From Achromobacter denitrificans NBRC 15125 (GTDB taxonomy: Bacteria > Pseudomonadota > Gammaproteobacteria > Burkholderiales > Burkholderiaceae_B), in contig NZ_BCTQ01000003.1 of assembly GCF_001571365.1 (NCBI RefSeq), positions 124,001 to 188,000 on the forward strand: a stretch of 64,000 nt of DNA. Direction: 5' to 3'. The translations under genes and the position numbers were made by a program. The notes beneath the pieces were generated by a model that saw only the letters and a list, made by a program, of their open reading frames with translations, was not told the origin of the DNA and did not search any database. Positions 34,058-44,600 of the stretch are shown one piece after another; positions within the stretch are counted from its first letter, which is position 1; every line of letters begins with the position of its first letter.

Positions 34058-34341
34058 GTCGGGAAGGATGGCCTCGGGAAGCGGCGGTCATCGCGGGATG
34101 ACGCAATACGCCAATCATAACCAAACGGTAATGCCGAGCACCCAAAGTGTGATTTGCCGCCCGGCCTGGGCAGACCTTACCCTTCGAACGGACAGCACTG
34201 TGGCGCGGACATTTCGTGGCACATCGATGAATTCCCGGACGCAATGACGGCGCCGGCCTCGATGCCACGCGCATAACCTAACTCACAGGCTGCCGAATAA
34301 CTCGATGTGCCGCACGGCACACACCCACGGAGACACTACCC

Positions 34342-35670
34342 ATGAGCACGTCCCTTTCCGGCGGCGCGCAGGCGCATGCCGCCTCGCAGGCTGCGCGGAG
34401 CCCCGCGCAGCTTGACGCGCTGTACCGCAAGCTGGCCTGGCACATCATGCCGTTCCTGTTCCTGTCGTTCATCGTCGCGTACATCGACCGCGTGAACGTG
34501 AGTTTCGCGAAGCTGCAGATGCTGGCCGACCTGTCGCTGTCGGAAACGGTCTACGGCCTGGGGGCCGGCATCTTCTTCCTGGGCTACTTCCTTTTCGAGG
34601 TGCCGAGCAACCTGATCCTGCACCGCGTGGGCGCGCGCATCTGGATCGCGCGCATCATGGTCACGTGGTCGATCATTTCCTGTCTGACGATGTTCGCCCA
34701 GGGGCCGCTGTCGTTCTATCTGCTGCGTTTCCTGCTGGGGGTGGCCGAAGCCGGCTTCTTCCCGGGCATCGTGCTGTACCTGTCGACCTGGTTCCCGTCG
34801 AACCGGCGCTCGCAGATCATCGCCCTGTTCATGGTGGCCATCCCGGTGTCGGGCGCCATCGGCGGCCCGTTGTCCGGCTGGATCATGGAGCGGTTCGGCG
34901 GCTTGCACGAGCTCGCCGGCTGGCAATGGCTGTTCCTGGTCGAAGGCCTGGGGTCGCTGGTCGTCGGCATTGCCGCCTTCTTCATGCTGCAGGACCGGAT
35001 CGAGACGGTGAAGTGGCTCAGCGCGGACGAGAAGCGCCTGCTCGCGCAGGATCTTGCCGCCGACGACAGCACCCGCGCCCGCCACAGCGTGCGGCAGGTG
35101 TTCGGCGACCGCAAAGTCTGGCTGCTCGGCCTGCTCTATTTCTGCATCGCCATGGGCAACTACGGCCTGGTGTTCTGGCTGCCGACGATGATACGCGCCG
35201 CCGGCGTCGCCAACCTGGGCAATATCGGCCTGTTGTCGGCGGTGCCGTCGCTCGTCAGCGCGGTGGCGATGATACTCATCGCGCGCCATGCGGACCGCAG
35301 CAACGAGCGCCGCATCCACGTGGCCGTGTGCTGTGTGCTGGGCGCCGCGGGCATGCTGGTATCGGTGCTGCTCGCCGAACACCTGTGGTGGTCGATGGCG
35401 GCGCTGATCGTTGCCGCCATCGGCATCAACTCGATCGCGCCGGTTTTCTGGGGCATCCCCACGGCGATGATGAGCGGCGCGGGCGCGGCCGCGGCCATCG
35501 CGCTGATCAATTCGGTCGGCAACCTGGCCGGCTTCGTGAGCCCGTACGTCATCGGCTTTCTCAAGGACACCACCGGGCAGTTGCTGCCCGGCATGATCAT
35601 GCTGGCCTGCGCGCTGGTCGGCGGGGCCTTCATCGCGATGTCGCTGCGAACGACGCGGGGTCAGGTATGA
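34342..35670 (+). CDS. MFS transporter, anion:cation symporter type
   Basis: This 442-residue protein has twelve predicted membrane helices. The N-terminal FLSFIVAYIDRVNVSFAKLQ and GIFFLGYFLFEVPSNLILHR segments are typical of the ACS family, which moves sugar acids, tartrate, phthalate and similar anions. GGAGA precedes the ATG. Its stop overlaps the SDR start by ATGA, so uptake and catabolism are co-expressed. Confidence 0.92.
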   Translation: MSTSLSGGAQAHAASQAARSPAQLDALYRKLAWHIMPFLFLSFIVAYIDRVNVSFAKLQMLADLSLSETVYGLGAGIFFLGYFLFEVPSNLILHRVGARIWIARIMVTWSIISCLTMFAQGPLSFYLLRFLLGVAEAGFFPGIVLYLSTWFPSNRRSQIIALFMVAIPVSGAIGGPLSGWIMERFGGLHELAGWQWLFLVEGLGSLVVGIAAFFMLQDRIETVKWLSADEKRLLAQDLAADDSTRARHSVRQVFGDRKVWLLGLLYFCIAMGNYGLVFWLPTMIRAAGVANLGNIGLLSAVPSLVSAVAMILIARHADRSNERRIHVAVCCVLGAAGMLVSVLLAEHLWWSMAALIVAAIGINSIAPVFWGIPTAMMSGAGAAAAIALINSVGNLAGFVSPYVIGFLKDTTGQLLPGMIMLACALVGGAFIAMSLRTTRGQV

Positions 35671-36446
35671 GCGTACCCGTCTGTCTGGTCACCGGCGCGG
35701 CCAGCGGAATCGGGGCCGCCACGGCCCTGCGTTTCGCGCAGGAGGGCTGGGCGGTGGCCATCAACAATTTCGACCATGGCACCCGCGCGGCGGCCGAGGC
35801 CGTGGCCGCGCAGTGTCGCGACGCCGGCGCCCAGGCCCTCATCGTCGATGCCGACGTGGGCGACGACGCCGCCTGCCGCGCCATGGTCGACGCCGTCGCG
35901 GCGACGTGGGGACGGCTGGACGCGGTCGTGAACAGCGCGGGCACGACCCGCGTGGTTCCGCACGCGGACCTCGAAGCGATCGACGCCGTTGAGTTCGAGC
36001 GCGTCTACCGCGTGAACCTCATCGGCATGTTCCAGATGACGCGCGCCGCGGCGCCTTTGCTGCGCGACCGTCCGGCGGGCTCCGGGTCGGGCTGCGTCGT
36101 CAATATTTCTTCGCTGGCGTCCCTCAATGGCACGGGGTCGTCGATCGCCTATGCGGCCTCGAAGGGCGCGGTCAATTCGCTGACGCTGTCGCTTGCCCGC
36201 AATCTCGCCCCGCAGGTCCGCGTGAACGCCATCGCCCCGGGCATGGTCGACGACGGCCTGCTGCGGCGCGTGCTGGGCGACGACGCCTACGGGCGCGTGG
36301 TCGACGGCATGCGCGAGAACGCGCCGCTCAAGCGGGTTTCCCAGCCGTCGGAAATCGCGGAGCTGGCCTGGTTCGTCGCGGCCCGCGCGCCGGCGATGAC
36401 CGGCCAGGTGCTGGCCATCGAGAACGGCTTGCTGCTCAACACTTGA
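35667..36446 (+). CDS. Short-chain dehydrogenase/reductase
   Basis: This 259-residue SDR has the cofactor motif TGAASGIG (residues 9-16), the NSAG motif, the catalytic Ser in NISSLAS and YAASK with Tyr and Lys. It should oxidise or reduce a hydroxy or keto group of a sugar acid or related compound using NAD(P). The start overlaps the MFS stop; a dehydratase follows 25 bp later. Confidence 0.92.
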   Translation: MSVPVCLVTGAASGIGAATALRFAQEGWAVAINNFDHGTRAAAEAVAAQCRDAGAQALIVDADVGDDAACRAMVDAVAATWGRLDAVVNSAGTTRVVPHADLEAIDAVEFERVYRVNLIGMFQMTRAAAPLLRDRPAGSGSGCVVNISSLASLNGTGSSIAYAASKGAVNSLTLSLARNLAPQVRVNAIAPGMVDDGLLRRVLGDDAYGRVVDGMRENAPLKRVSQPSEIAELAWFVAARAPAMTGQVLAIENGLLLNT

Positions 36447-36471
36447 GCCCACCGATATAAGGAATTTCCCC

Positions 36472-38214
36472 ATGAAAGATCTGCACAAACACCGCTCCCG
36501 CACAGTCACCGAAGGCGTGACGCGCGCGCCGCACCGCGCCTTCCTGCGTGCCACGGGCCTCGACGACGAGGCCATCGACAAGCCGTTCGTCGCCATCGTG
36601 GACACCTTCGGCGAGAATACGCCCTGTTCCATGTCGCTGAACCAGATCTCCGACAACGTCCGTCTGGGGATCGCGGCCGGCGGCGGCGTGCCGATACGCG
36701 GCTCGGCGATCTCGGTCTCCGACGGGACGTCGATGAATCACTCGGGCATGCGGTTCTCGCTCGTGTCGCGCGAGACCATCGCCGACAGCGTCGAACTGTT
36801 CGTGCGCGCCCACTGCTACGACGCGCTCGTCGGCGTGGCCGGTTGCGACAAGACGCTGCCGGGCATCCTGATGGGCATGGTGCGCGTGAACGTCCCTGGG
36901 GTGTTCCTGTTCGGCGGCGCCATGTTGCCGGGCGTGGCCCCGGACGGCTCGCAGGCCACGATCCTGACGGCCATCGAGGCCGTGGGCGCGGCGCAGCGCG
37001 GCGATATGTCGGCCGAAACGCTGCGCGGCATCGAAAAGCGCTGCACGCCGACCGCCGGCTCCTGCCCGGGGCAGTTCACGGCGAACACGATGGCGATGGT
37101 CGCGGAAGTGCTGGGCCTGGCCCCGCTGGGCTCGGCGATGGTGCCGGCGGTGTACAGCGAGCGCATCGCGATTGCCCGCCGCGCCGGTGAAAACGTGATG
37201 CGCGCGCTGCGCAACGGCGGGCCGCTGCCGCGCGATCTGGTCACGCGCAAGAGCCTGGAGAATGCCTGCGCCGCCGTTGCCGCCACCGGGGGCTCGACCA
37301 ATGCCATACTGCATATCCCGGCCATCGCGCACGAGGCCGGCATAGCATTCACGCTCGACGACGTCTCGGAAGTGCTGGCGCGCACGCCGCTCATCGGCGA
37401 CATGCAGCCCGGCGGACGCTATCTTGCGGTGGATCTGCATCATGTCGGCGGCGTACCGGCGGTGCTCAACGCGCTGCTGGCGGCCGGACACATCCACGGC
37501 GACACGCTCACGCAAAGCGGCGAAACGCTGGAAACGGCGCTGCGCGCCTTCCCCGGCCCGGACGGCCGCGTGGTCAAGCCGCATGACGAGCCGCTCTCGC
37601 CCAACGCGGGGCTGGTGGTGCTGCGCGGCAACCTGGCCCCGGACGGCGCCGCGCTGAAGACCGCCGGCCTCAGGCAGCTGGTGTTCTCGGGCACCGCCCG
37701 GGTGTTCGAGGCGGAAGAAGACTGCATGGCGGTGGTCGCCGCCGGCACCTACCGGGAAGGCGATGTGCTCGTGATTCGAAACGAAGGCCCCAAGGGCGGC
37801 CCGGGCATGCGCGAAATGCTGAGCGTGACCGCCGCGATCTACGGGCAGGGCATGGGTGAAAAGGTTGCGCTGCTCACCGATGGCCGGTTCTCCGGCGCCA
37901 CGCGCGGGATGTGCATCGGCTACGTCGGCCCCGAGGCCGCGGCCGGCGGGCCGATCCGCCTGCTGCGCGACGGCGATCGCATACACATCGACGCGATCAA
38001 GGGGAGCCTCGACGTCGAACTTTCCGACGAGGAACTCGCGCAACGGGCGGCGGCAAGCCAACCGTTCGTGCGCGGCCGGCTGGGCGGCGTGCTTGAGAAG
38101 TACGAAGCCCTCGTGCGTCCGGCCAAGCTGGGCGCCGTGACCCATTCCGGAGCCGTGGACTGGCCTTACGAAGCCCCGCTGGCCGAAACGCCCACCCCGG
38201 GAAGCCAGCAATGA
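36472..38214 (+). CDS. IlvD/Edd-family dehydratase, probably for a sugar acid
   Basis: This 580-residue protein has the three [2Fe-2S] ligands of dihydroxy-acid dehydratase-type enzymes: Cys52 (NTPCSM), Cys125 (AGCDKTLPG) and Cys198 (TAGSCPGQ), with a GGSTNA segment and a C-terminal [10 protein letters not shown] motif. It dehydrates 2,3-dihydroxy acids. Beside an ACS transporter, SDR and beta-hydroxyacid dehydrogenase, a sugar-acid substrate is more likely than valine biosynthesis, but IlvD activity cannot be excluded. AAGGAA lies before the ATG. The stop overlaps the next start. Confidence 0.87.
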   Translation: MKDLHKHRSRTVTEGVTRAPHRAFLRATGLDDEAIDKPFVAIVDTFGENTPCSMSLNQISDNVRLGIAAGGGVPIRGSAISVSDGTSMNHSGMRFSLVSRETIADSVELFVRAHCYDALVGVAGCDKTLPGILMGMVRVNVPGVFLFGGAMLPGVAPDGSQATILTAIEAVGAAQRGDMSAETLRGIEKRCTPTAGSCPGQFTANTMAMVAEVLGLAPLGSAMVPAVYSERIAIARRAGENVMRALRNGGPLPRDLVTRKSLENACAAVAATGGSTNAILHIPAIAHEAGIAFTLDDVSEVLARTPLIGDMQPGGRYLAVDLHHVGGVPAVLNALLAAGHIHGDTLTQSGETLETALRAFPGPDGRVVKPHDEPLSPNAGLVVLRGNLAPDGAALKTAGLRQLVFSGTARVFEAEEDCMAVVAAGTYREGDVLVIRNEGPKGGPGMREMLSVTAAIYGQGMGEKVALLTDGRFSGATRGMCIGYVGPEAAAGGPIRLLRDGDRIHIDAIKGSLDVELSDEELAQRAAASQPFVRGRLGGVLEKYEALVRPAKLGAVTHSGAVDWPYEAPLAETPTPGSQQ

Positions 38215-39104
38215 CCAGCACGCCTCGCATCGGTTTTTGCGGCATCGGCCGCATGGGCGAACCCATGGCCCGGCGGTTGCTGGCCTCCGGTCACGACGTC
38301 TCCGTCTGGAACCGCTCCAGCGCGAAGCTCGCCCCCCTCGCGGCTGCCGGAGCCGTGGCCCGGGCCACGCCGCAGGCCCTCGGCGGCTGCGTCGACGTCG
38401 TGCTGCTGTGCCTGGGGGACGGCCAGGCGGTGGAGGACGTAGCGTTCGGCGAGCATGGGCTGGCCCGCGCCGCCACGCCGCCCTCCTGCCTCATCGACCA
38501 TTCGACCTTGTCGCCCGCGCTCACGCGCTCCCTGGCCCGGCGCTGGGCCGAGGCAACCGGCGGCCTCTGGATCGACGCGCCCGTCTCGGGCGGCACGGCC
38601 GGCGCCGCGGCCGGCACGCTGGCCATCATGGCGGGCGGGCCGGCGGACATGATCGAATCGGTAACGCCCGTGCTGCGCGCCTACGCCGCTCGCGTCACGC
38701 GCATGGGCGACGTCGGGGCGGGCCAGACCACCAAGCTCGCCAATCAGGCCATCGTCGCGACGACGCTCGCCGGCCTGGCCGAAGCCTTCGTTCTGGCCAA
38801 GCGCAGCGGAATCGATACCGCCGCCCTGCCCTTGGCGCTGCAAGGCGGCTGGGCCGATTCGGTGCTGCTGCAAACGCTGTGGCCGCGGATGGTCGCGCCG
38901 CCCGAGCATGCCACGGGCACGGTGCGCGTACTGCTCAAGGATCTGGACGCGATTGCCGAACTCGCGCGGGCGAGCGCCACGGTGCAGCGCGTGCTGCCGG
39001 AAGTGCGGCGCCTGCTCCAGGATGCCGCGCAGCGCGGCATGGGGGACTGGGATCTCTCGCAGGTGTTCCGGATCGGCGAGGCGGAAAGTCGGCCCGAGGC
39101 GTAG
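38211..39104 (+). CDS. NAD-dependent beta-hydroxyacid dehydrogenase family protein
   Basis: This 297-residue protein has an N-terminal Rossmann motif [17 protein letters not shown], the family glycine-rich substrate loop [16 protein letters not shown] near 126-141, and the catalytic Lys in [11 protein letters not shown] near 168-178. It resembles 3-hydroxyisobutyrate and tartronate semialdehyde dehydrogenases. It is the last gene of the sugar-acid operon, overlapping the dehydratase by ATGA. Confidence 0.9.
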   Translation: MTSTPRIGFCGIGRMGEPMARRLLASGHDVSVWNRSSAKLAPLAAAGAVARATPQALGGCVDVVLLCLGDGQAVEDVAFGEHGLARAATPPSCLIDHSTLSPALTRSLARRWAEATGGLWIDAPVSGGTAGAAAGTLAIMAGGPADMIESVTPVLRAYAARVTRMGDVGAGQTTKLANQAIVATTLAGLAEAFVLAKRSGIDTAALPLALQGGWADSVLLQTLWPRMVAPPEHATGTVRVLLKDLDAIAELARASATVQRVLPEVRRLLQDAAQRGMGDWDLSQVFRIGEAESRPEA

Positions 39105-39148
39105 CGGGCGGCGGCGCGTGGCGGGGTTTCCCCCGCTACACTCCCCCA

Positions 39149-39571
39149 ATGCGCAATCCCCCCGACCCATTCGCCCCGCCCATGAAGCGGCCTGCCGCCC
39201 GCTTGAATTCGCTGCTCTGGATTCTTGACCCCCTGGAGCGCGACGCCAACTACGCTCACCGGAAAATGTTCGGCTGCGACGCGGCGTACCTGGATGAGGC
39301 GCTGTACCTGGTCGTCGCCGACCGCGACGATCCCTGGAACGGCGTGCTCGTCTGCACCTCCAGGGAACGCCAGGCGGCCTTGATGGCCGACATCCCCAAT
39401 CTGCTGCCCCATCCCGAGCTGGGGAAATGGCTGTATCTGCCGCAGTCGGACGAGCAATTCGAGGCGGTCGCGGCACGGCTGGCGGCGCTTGCGCTGGCCC
39501 GGGATCCGCGCATGGGAGTGATTCCCAAGCCGAAACGGGCGCGGCGCAAGTCTTGGCGAGCGGAGGAATAG
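39149..39571 (+). CDS. Small protein, possibly TfoX N-terminal-like
   Basis: This 140-residue protein contains KMFGCDAAYLDEALYLVVAD, which weakly resembles the MFGG-type core of TfoX/Sxy N-terminal domains, and a basic C-terminus (PKPKRARRKSWR). The start may instead be ATG 39182. It is followed 3 bp later by a GNAT gene, so the two form an operon. The function is not known. Confidence 0.6.
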   Translation: MRNPPDPFAPPMKRPAARLNSLLWILDPLERDANYAHRKMFGCDAAYLDEALYLVVADRDDPWNGVLVCTSRERQAALMADIPNLLPHPELGKWLYLPQSDEQFEAVAARLAALALARDPRMGVIPKPKRARRKSWRAEE

Positions 39572-39574
39572 CGC

Positions 39575-40024
39575 ATGGATCTGGTGTATCGCAAGGCCGT
39601 GCCGGACGATGCGGAGCTATGCATCGCGCTGCGCGGCCAGACCCGTGAAAACGCGTTTTCCGCCGAGGAGCTGGCGGCGCTGGGTATTACGCGGGAGAGC
39701 TGGCGCGCGGGGATCGAGGCTGGGGATCTGCCGGGCCATGTGGCGATGGCCCGCGCGCGCATGGCCGGATACTGCTTCGCGGACCGGGACACGGGCGAGG
39801 TCCTGGTGCTGGCCTTGCTTCCCGAATACGAGGGCAAGGGTATCGGCAAGGAATTGCTGTCCCTCGTGCTTGCGGACTTGAAGGCGCTGGGTTTCGAGCG
39901 CGCGTTTCTGGCCTGCTCGGCCGATCCGCGGTCGCGGTCCCATGGGTTCTACCGCCATCTGGGCTGGCAATCCACCGGGCAGTTCGACGAAGCGGGCGAT
40001 GAAGTGCTGGAACGCCGCTGGTAG
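39575..40024 (+). CDS. GNAT-family N-acetyltransferase
   Basis: This 149-residue single GNAT domain has strand VLVLALLPEYEGKGIGKELL near 71-90, the acetyl-CoA pyrophosphate loop, and FYRHLGWQ near the end. GAGGA lies before the ATG. The acceptor (an amine on a metabolite, antibiotic or protein) cannot be told from the sequence. Confidence 0.9.
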   Translation: MDLVYRKAVPDDAELCIALRGQTRENAFSAEELAALGITRESWRAGIEAGDLPGHVAMARARMAGYCFADRDTGEVLVLALLPEYEGKGIGKELLSLVLADLKALGFERAFLACSADPRSRSHGFYRHLGWQSTGQFDEAGDEVLERRW

Positions 40025-40075
40025 GCGCAGCCCACGATTGGCGAGCCTTCCGGGCGACTCCGCCGTTTCGCCGTT

Positions 40076-41221
40076 TCAGCGAAACCTGAGATGCCGCCGC
40101 TGCAGGTCCGACACGGACCGGCATCCCATCAGCTTCATGGCGCGTTCGATTTCAATCCGCATCAGGTCCAGCGCCCTTTCCACCCCGGGCTGGCCGGCCG
40201 CCGCGAGCGGGAACAGGTAATAGCGGCCCAGTCCGACCGCTTTGGCGCCCAGGGCCAGGGCCTTCAAGACGTGCGTGCCGCGCTGCACGCCGCCGTCCAT
40301 CATGACGTCGATCCGGTCGCCGACGGCGTCCACGATTTCGGCCAATTGGTCGAAGGCGCTGCGGGACCCGTCGAGTTGGCGGCCGCCATGGTTGGAGAGC
40401 ACGATGCCGGTGCAGCCGATGTCGACGGCGCGCCTGGCGTCTTCGACCGACATGATGCCTTTGAGGCAGAACTGGCCGCCCCACTCCTTGACCATCGCGG
40501 CGACGTCGTCCCAGGACATGGCGGGGTCCAGCATGTCGGTGAAGTAGCGGCTGATGGACATGGCCCCTCCCCCCATGTCGACGTGGCCGTCCAGTTGCGG
40601 CAGCCTGAAGCGTTCGTGCGTGACGTAGTTGACGGCCCAGGCGGGCTTGATGGCGAATTGGGCGATGCCGGCCAGGTTCAGCCGGAACGGGATGGCGAAG
40701 CCGGTGCGTTTGTCGCGCTCGCGGTTGCCGCCGGTAATGCTGTCGACGGTGAGCATCATGACCTGGACGCCGGCTTTCTTGGCGCGCGCCATCATGTCGC
40801 GGTTCAGGCCGCGGTCCTTGTGGAAATAGAACTGGTAGACCTGCGGGCCGCCACTGATCTTGCGGGCTTCTTCCAGGCTGACGGTGCCCAGCGAGGACAC
40901 GCCGAACATCGTGCCGAACTTGCCGGCGGCCGCGGCCACGGCGCGCTCGCCGTCGTGATGGAAGAGGCGCTGGAGCGCGGTCGGCGAGCAATAGACCGGC
41001 AGCGCCAGTTTCTGGCCCATGACGCTTACCGACATGTCCACCTGCGCCACGCCGCGCAGCACGTCGGGCACCAGGTCGCAGGCTTCGAAGGCCTGGGTAT
41101 TGCGCCGATACGTGGTTTCATCGTCGGCGGCGCCGTCGATGTAATTGAAGATGGGCCCCGGCAGCCGCTGGCGGGCCATGCGGCGAAAGTCGTGGAAATT
41201 CTGGCACTGGTTCAGGCGCAT
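40076..41221 (-). CDS. FMN-dependent alpha-hydroxyacid dehydrogenase (L-lactate dehydrogenase-like)
   Basis: This 381-residue TIM-barrel flavoprotein has YIDGAADDETTYRRN near the N-terminus, QFYFHKDR and SNHGGRQLDGS, with the catalytic His and Arg, plus DGGVQRGTHVLKALALGA, the phosphate-binding end. LldD-type enzymes oxidise L-lactate or related 2-hydroxyacids and pass electrons to quinone. The start at 41221 follows GAGG; the extension to 41362 is not homologous. L-lactate is the default guess, but the substrate is unproven. Confidence 0.88.
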   Translation of the reverse strand: MRLNQCQNFHDFRRMARQRLPGPIFNYIDGAADDETTYRRNTQAFEACDLVPDVLRGVAQVDMSVSVMGQKLALPVYCSPTALQRLFHHDGERAVAAAAGKFGTMFGVSSLGTVSLEEARKISGGPQVYQFYFHKDRGLNRDMMARAKKAGVQVMMLTVDSITGGNRERDKRTGFAIPFRLNLAGIAQFAIKPAWAVNYVTHERFRLPQLDGHVDMGGGAMSISRYFTDMLDPAMSWDDVAAMVKEWGGQFCLKGIMSVEDARRAVDIGCTGIVLSNHGGRQLDGSRSAFDQLAEIVDAVGDRIDVMMDGGVQRGTHVLKALALGAKAVGLGRYYLFPLAAAGQPGVERALDLMRIEIERAMKLMGCRSVSDLQRRHLRFR

Positions 41222-41662
41222 CAGAAGACCTCTATCAAGGCCGCGGACAGGACGGCAGCCCCAGAGAGTAACAACTAACCGGGCGCCGCGACAGGTACGC
41301 CAGCCGGAAATCCTGGCGAACCGTCCGCCGCCTTTGATAGCTGTCAATGGCGATGTGCCCACAACGGTTTACGCTGATCGCGAACGCTTTGATCTGCGCT
41401 GTAAGTTGTCTTTCCCCCGCGTCCGGTCCGGCATACCCTTGGTCTTGCGTGTTGCGTACGCGCCACGCTCGGTATGCACCACCCTCTCCCTGCGCCGCCA
41501 TTCCCCATCCCACGACACAATTTATCGTTGTAACGACCACGATAAACAGGCTTATGCTTGTTTCTGCCCCCTGCCAGCGGCAAATATCCGTTCTGGCAGC
41601 CAATTGGCAGGCATTTGCGCAGACGATCAACTTCACTAAATCCCTTTCAGTGAGTCGCGAAC
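41222..41662. other. Long divergent intergenic region upstream of the autotransporter
   Basis: These 441 bp between the divergent FMN dehydrogenase and autotransporter genes hold no convincing gene, although frames are open on both strands. An 8-bp inverted repeat lies at 41521-41546. The length suggests regulated expression of the autotransporter. Confidence 0.5.
41521..41546. promoter_or_regulatory. Inverted repeat upstream of autotransporter
   Basis: TTTATCGT (41521-41528) and ACGATAAA (41539-41546) form a perfect 8-bp inverted repeat with a 10-base centre, 116 bp upstream of the autotransporter start. It is AT-rich in GC-rich surroundings and is a good candidate operator. The binding protein is unknown. 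Confidence 0.55.
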
Positions 41663-44600
41663 GTGCAGCCCTGGTCACCAATTGAAGTCCGCTTGCTGTG
41701 CAAGCTTTCCGGCGCATCGTTGATCGCGCTGGGCGTCGCCCCCGCTCATGCGCAGGTTATCGACGGCGGAACGACCGTTACCGTGCCGGGCACGCAAAGC
41801 TCTCCCTGGAATCTCGGCACCAATTCCCTGACGATAGGCAATACCGGCACCGGCACGCTGCTGATCGGCGCGGGCGGCGTGGTATCGAGCGGCTCCGGCT
41901 TTATCGGCCGCCAAGTCGGCGGCGTAGGCAATGTGTCGGTAAGCGGCGCAGGCGCGCAATGGACGGCAGGCCCCGGCCTCAATGTCGGCAACTTCGGCAC
42001 CGGCACATTGAATATCGCCAATGGCGGCCATGTCACCAGCACGACCAATACCTATCTGGGCGTGGCCGCCGGCAGCAGCGGCACCTTGACGATCAGCGGC
42101 GTGGGCTCGCAGTTGAATACCGCCGGCTTCATGCGCGTGGGCCAGACGGGCCAGGGCACCTTGCAGATCACGGGCGGCGCCGTCGTGACGAATGGGCTGG
42201 GCTACGTCGGCTACGACACGACCGGCGTGGGCGTGGCGACGGTAAGCGGCGCGGGATCGCAGTGGAACAACAGCGCCGAGCTCAGCGTCGGCACGACCGG
42301 CAAGGGCCAGCTCACCATCTCGAACGGCGGCGCCGTGTCCAGCACGCTGGGAACCCTAGGCGGCGGCGCCAGCGCGACGGGCACGGTCACGGTCGACGGC
42401 GCCGGCTCCTCGTGGACGAACTCCAGCACGCTCACGGTGGGCAATGGCGGCTCGGGCACGTTGACCATTTCGAACAATGCCGTCGTCACCGCGACAAGCG
42501 CCAGGGCAGGCGTAACCGCCGGTTCGCAAGGCGTCATCAATATCGGCGCGGCGGCGCTGGCCGCGGCGGCGGCGCCCGGCACCCTGACGCTGACCGCCCC
42601 CAGCCCTACCCTCACCCTGGGCGCTACCGGCACGCTGGTGTTCAACCACACCAACACCGCGGGCTATGCGTTCGTACCCGCGATCACCGGCGCGGGCAAG
42701 CTCGCCACCTACAACGGCACCACGGTATTGACCGCCAACAATAGCTACACGGGCGGCACCACCATCGCCGGAGGCACGCTGCAGCTGGGCAATGGCGGCA
42801 CCTCGGGCGTCATCGTGGGGAACGTCGCCAACAACGGCACGCTGGTGTTCAACCGGTCCGACGCCGTGAGCTTCGCGGGCGTGATCTCGGGCAGCGGCAC
42901 GGTCAACCAGATCGGCGCCGGCACCACGACCCTGACCGCCAACCATACCTACACCGGCGGCACCGCGATCAACGGCGGCACCTTGCAGCTGGGCAACGGC
43001 GGCACCACGGGCAGCATCGTGGGCAATGTGGCGAACAACGGCACGCTGGCGTTCAACCGCGCCGACACGGTGACGTTCGCGGGCCAGGTGTCCGGCACCG
43101 GCGCGGTCGAGCAAAGAGGCGCCGGGACCACGATCCTCACGGGCGACAACAGCTACACGGGCGGCACCGCGATTTCCGCCGGCACGCTGCAACTGGGCGA
43201 TGGAGGCGCGACGGGCGCGATCACGGGCAACGTGGCGAACAACGGCACGCTGGCGTTCAACCGCGCCGACACTTATGCGTTCGCGGGCCTGGTCTCGGGC
43301 AGCGGCGGCGTCGACCAGATAGGCGCCGGCGCCACGGTGTTGACGGCCAACAATACCTACGCCGGGCCCACCAACGTGAACAGTGGCGTCCTGCGAGCGG
43401 GAATCGCGTCCGCGTTCAGCCCGAATTCGGACGTGAACGTGGCCGCCGGCGCCACGCTGGACCTGAACGGCCACAGCCAGGCCGTCGCCGCGGTGGGCAA
43501 CGCGGGGCTGGTCAACATGGGCGCCAGCGCCGCGCCGGGCACGATACTGGCGGCGTCTAACTACGTCGGCCTGGGCGGCGCCATCGCCATGAATACCTAT
43601 CTGGGCGCGGACGCCTCGCCCTCGGACCGGCTCGCCATCAACGGCGGTTCGGCCTCGGGCGCGTCGTCCATCGTCGTCACCAACGTGGGCGGGGCCGGCG
43701 CCCTGACCACGGGCAACGGCATCCAGGTCGTCGAGGCCCGCAACGGCGCGACCACCCTGCCCGGCGCCTTCACGCTGGGCAACCCCGGCGGGTATGTGGC
43801 GGCCGGCCCTTACGCGTACACGCTCCAGCGTTCCAGTGTGGACGCCAGCGGCGTGCAGAATTGGTATCTCCGATCCACCCTCGATTGCACCGCCGCCCCC
43901 AGCAATCCCGCCTGTCAGAACCCTGGTCCGGACCCGACCCCGCCGAATCCGGTCCCGCCGAATCCGCCCGGCCCGCCGACCCCGCCCGCGCCGCCGAACT
44001 ATCGGCCCGAGGTGTCCACGGCCGTGGCCACGCCGCAGCTGGCGCTGGCCTACGGCGTGGCCTTGCTGGATACCCTGCACGAGCGCATCGGCGAGGAGCG
44101 CTTCTTCAATCCGCCCGCCGCCACCGGCGGCCCCGGACTCGCCTGGGGCCGCGTGATCGGCGTGACCGGCGAACGCGACGGCAGCCGGTCCGGCATCCTG
44201 GGCTCGCGCGGGCCGGACTACGACTACAAGATCTATGGTCTGCAGGCCGGCGTCGACCTCTACCGGCAGGCCAATGCCAACGGCAGCATGGACTACGCGG
44301 GGGTGTACGCGGCCTACGGGCGCGCCACCGCCGACGTCGACCACCTGGACGGCCGTTCCGCGGGCCAGGCCGCGATGAACGGCGTGACGCTGGGCGGGTA
44401 CTGGACGCATATCGGCCAGCAGGGCTGGTACGTCGACGCCGTCATCCAGGGCACGCGCTACGACGTCGACAATGGCCGCTCGCCGGCCGGGCTGAATCTC
44501 GACACCCGCGGCTTCGGCTTCGCCAGCTCGCTCGAAGGCGGCTATCCGTTTCGGCTGAACGAGGAATGGGTGATCGAGCCCCAGGCCCAGCTGGTGTATC

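Noticed and set aside
39121-39136. GCGGGG/CCCCGC hairpin after the sugar-acid operon as a terminator
   Set aside because: A six-base stem without a T-tract is common by chance in DNA of this composition.
42743-43354. Regular 204-bp repeats considered as a CRISPR or satellite array
   Set aside because: The units are coding, in frame and match passenger strand repeats; there are no spacers.
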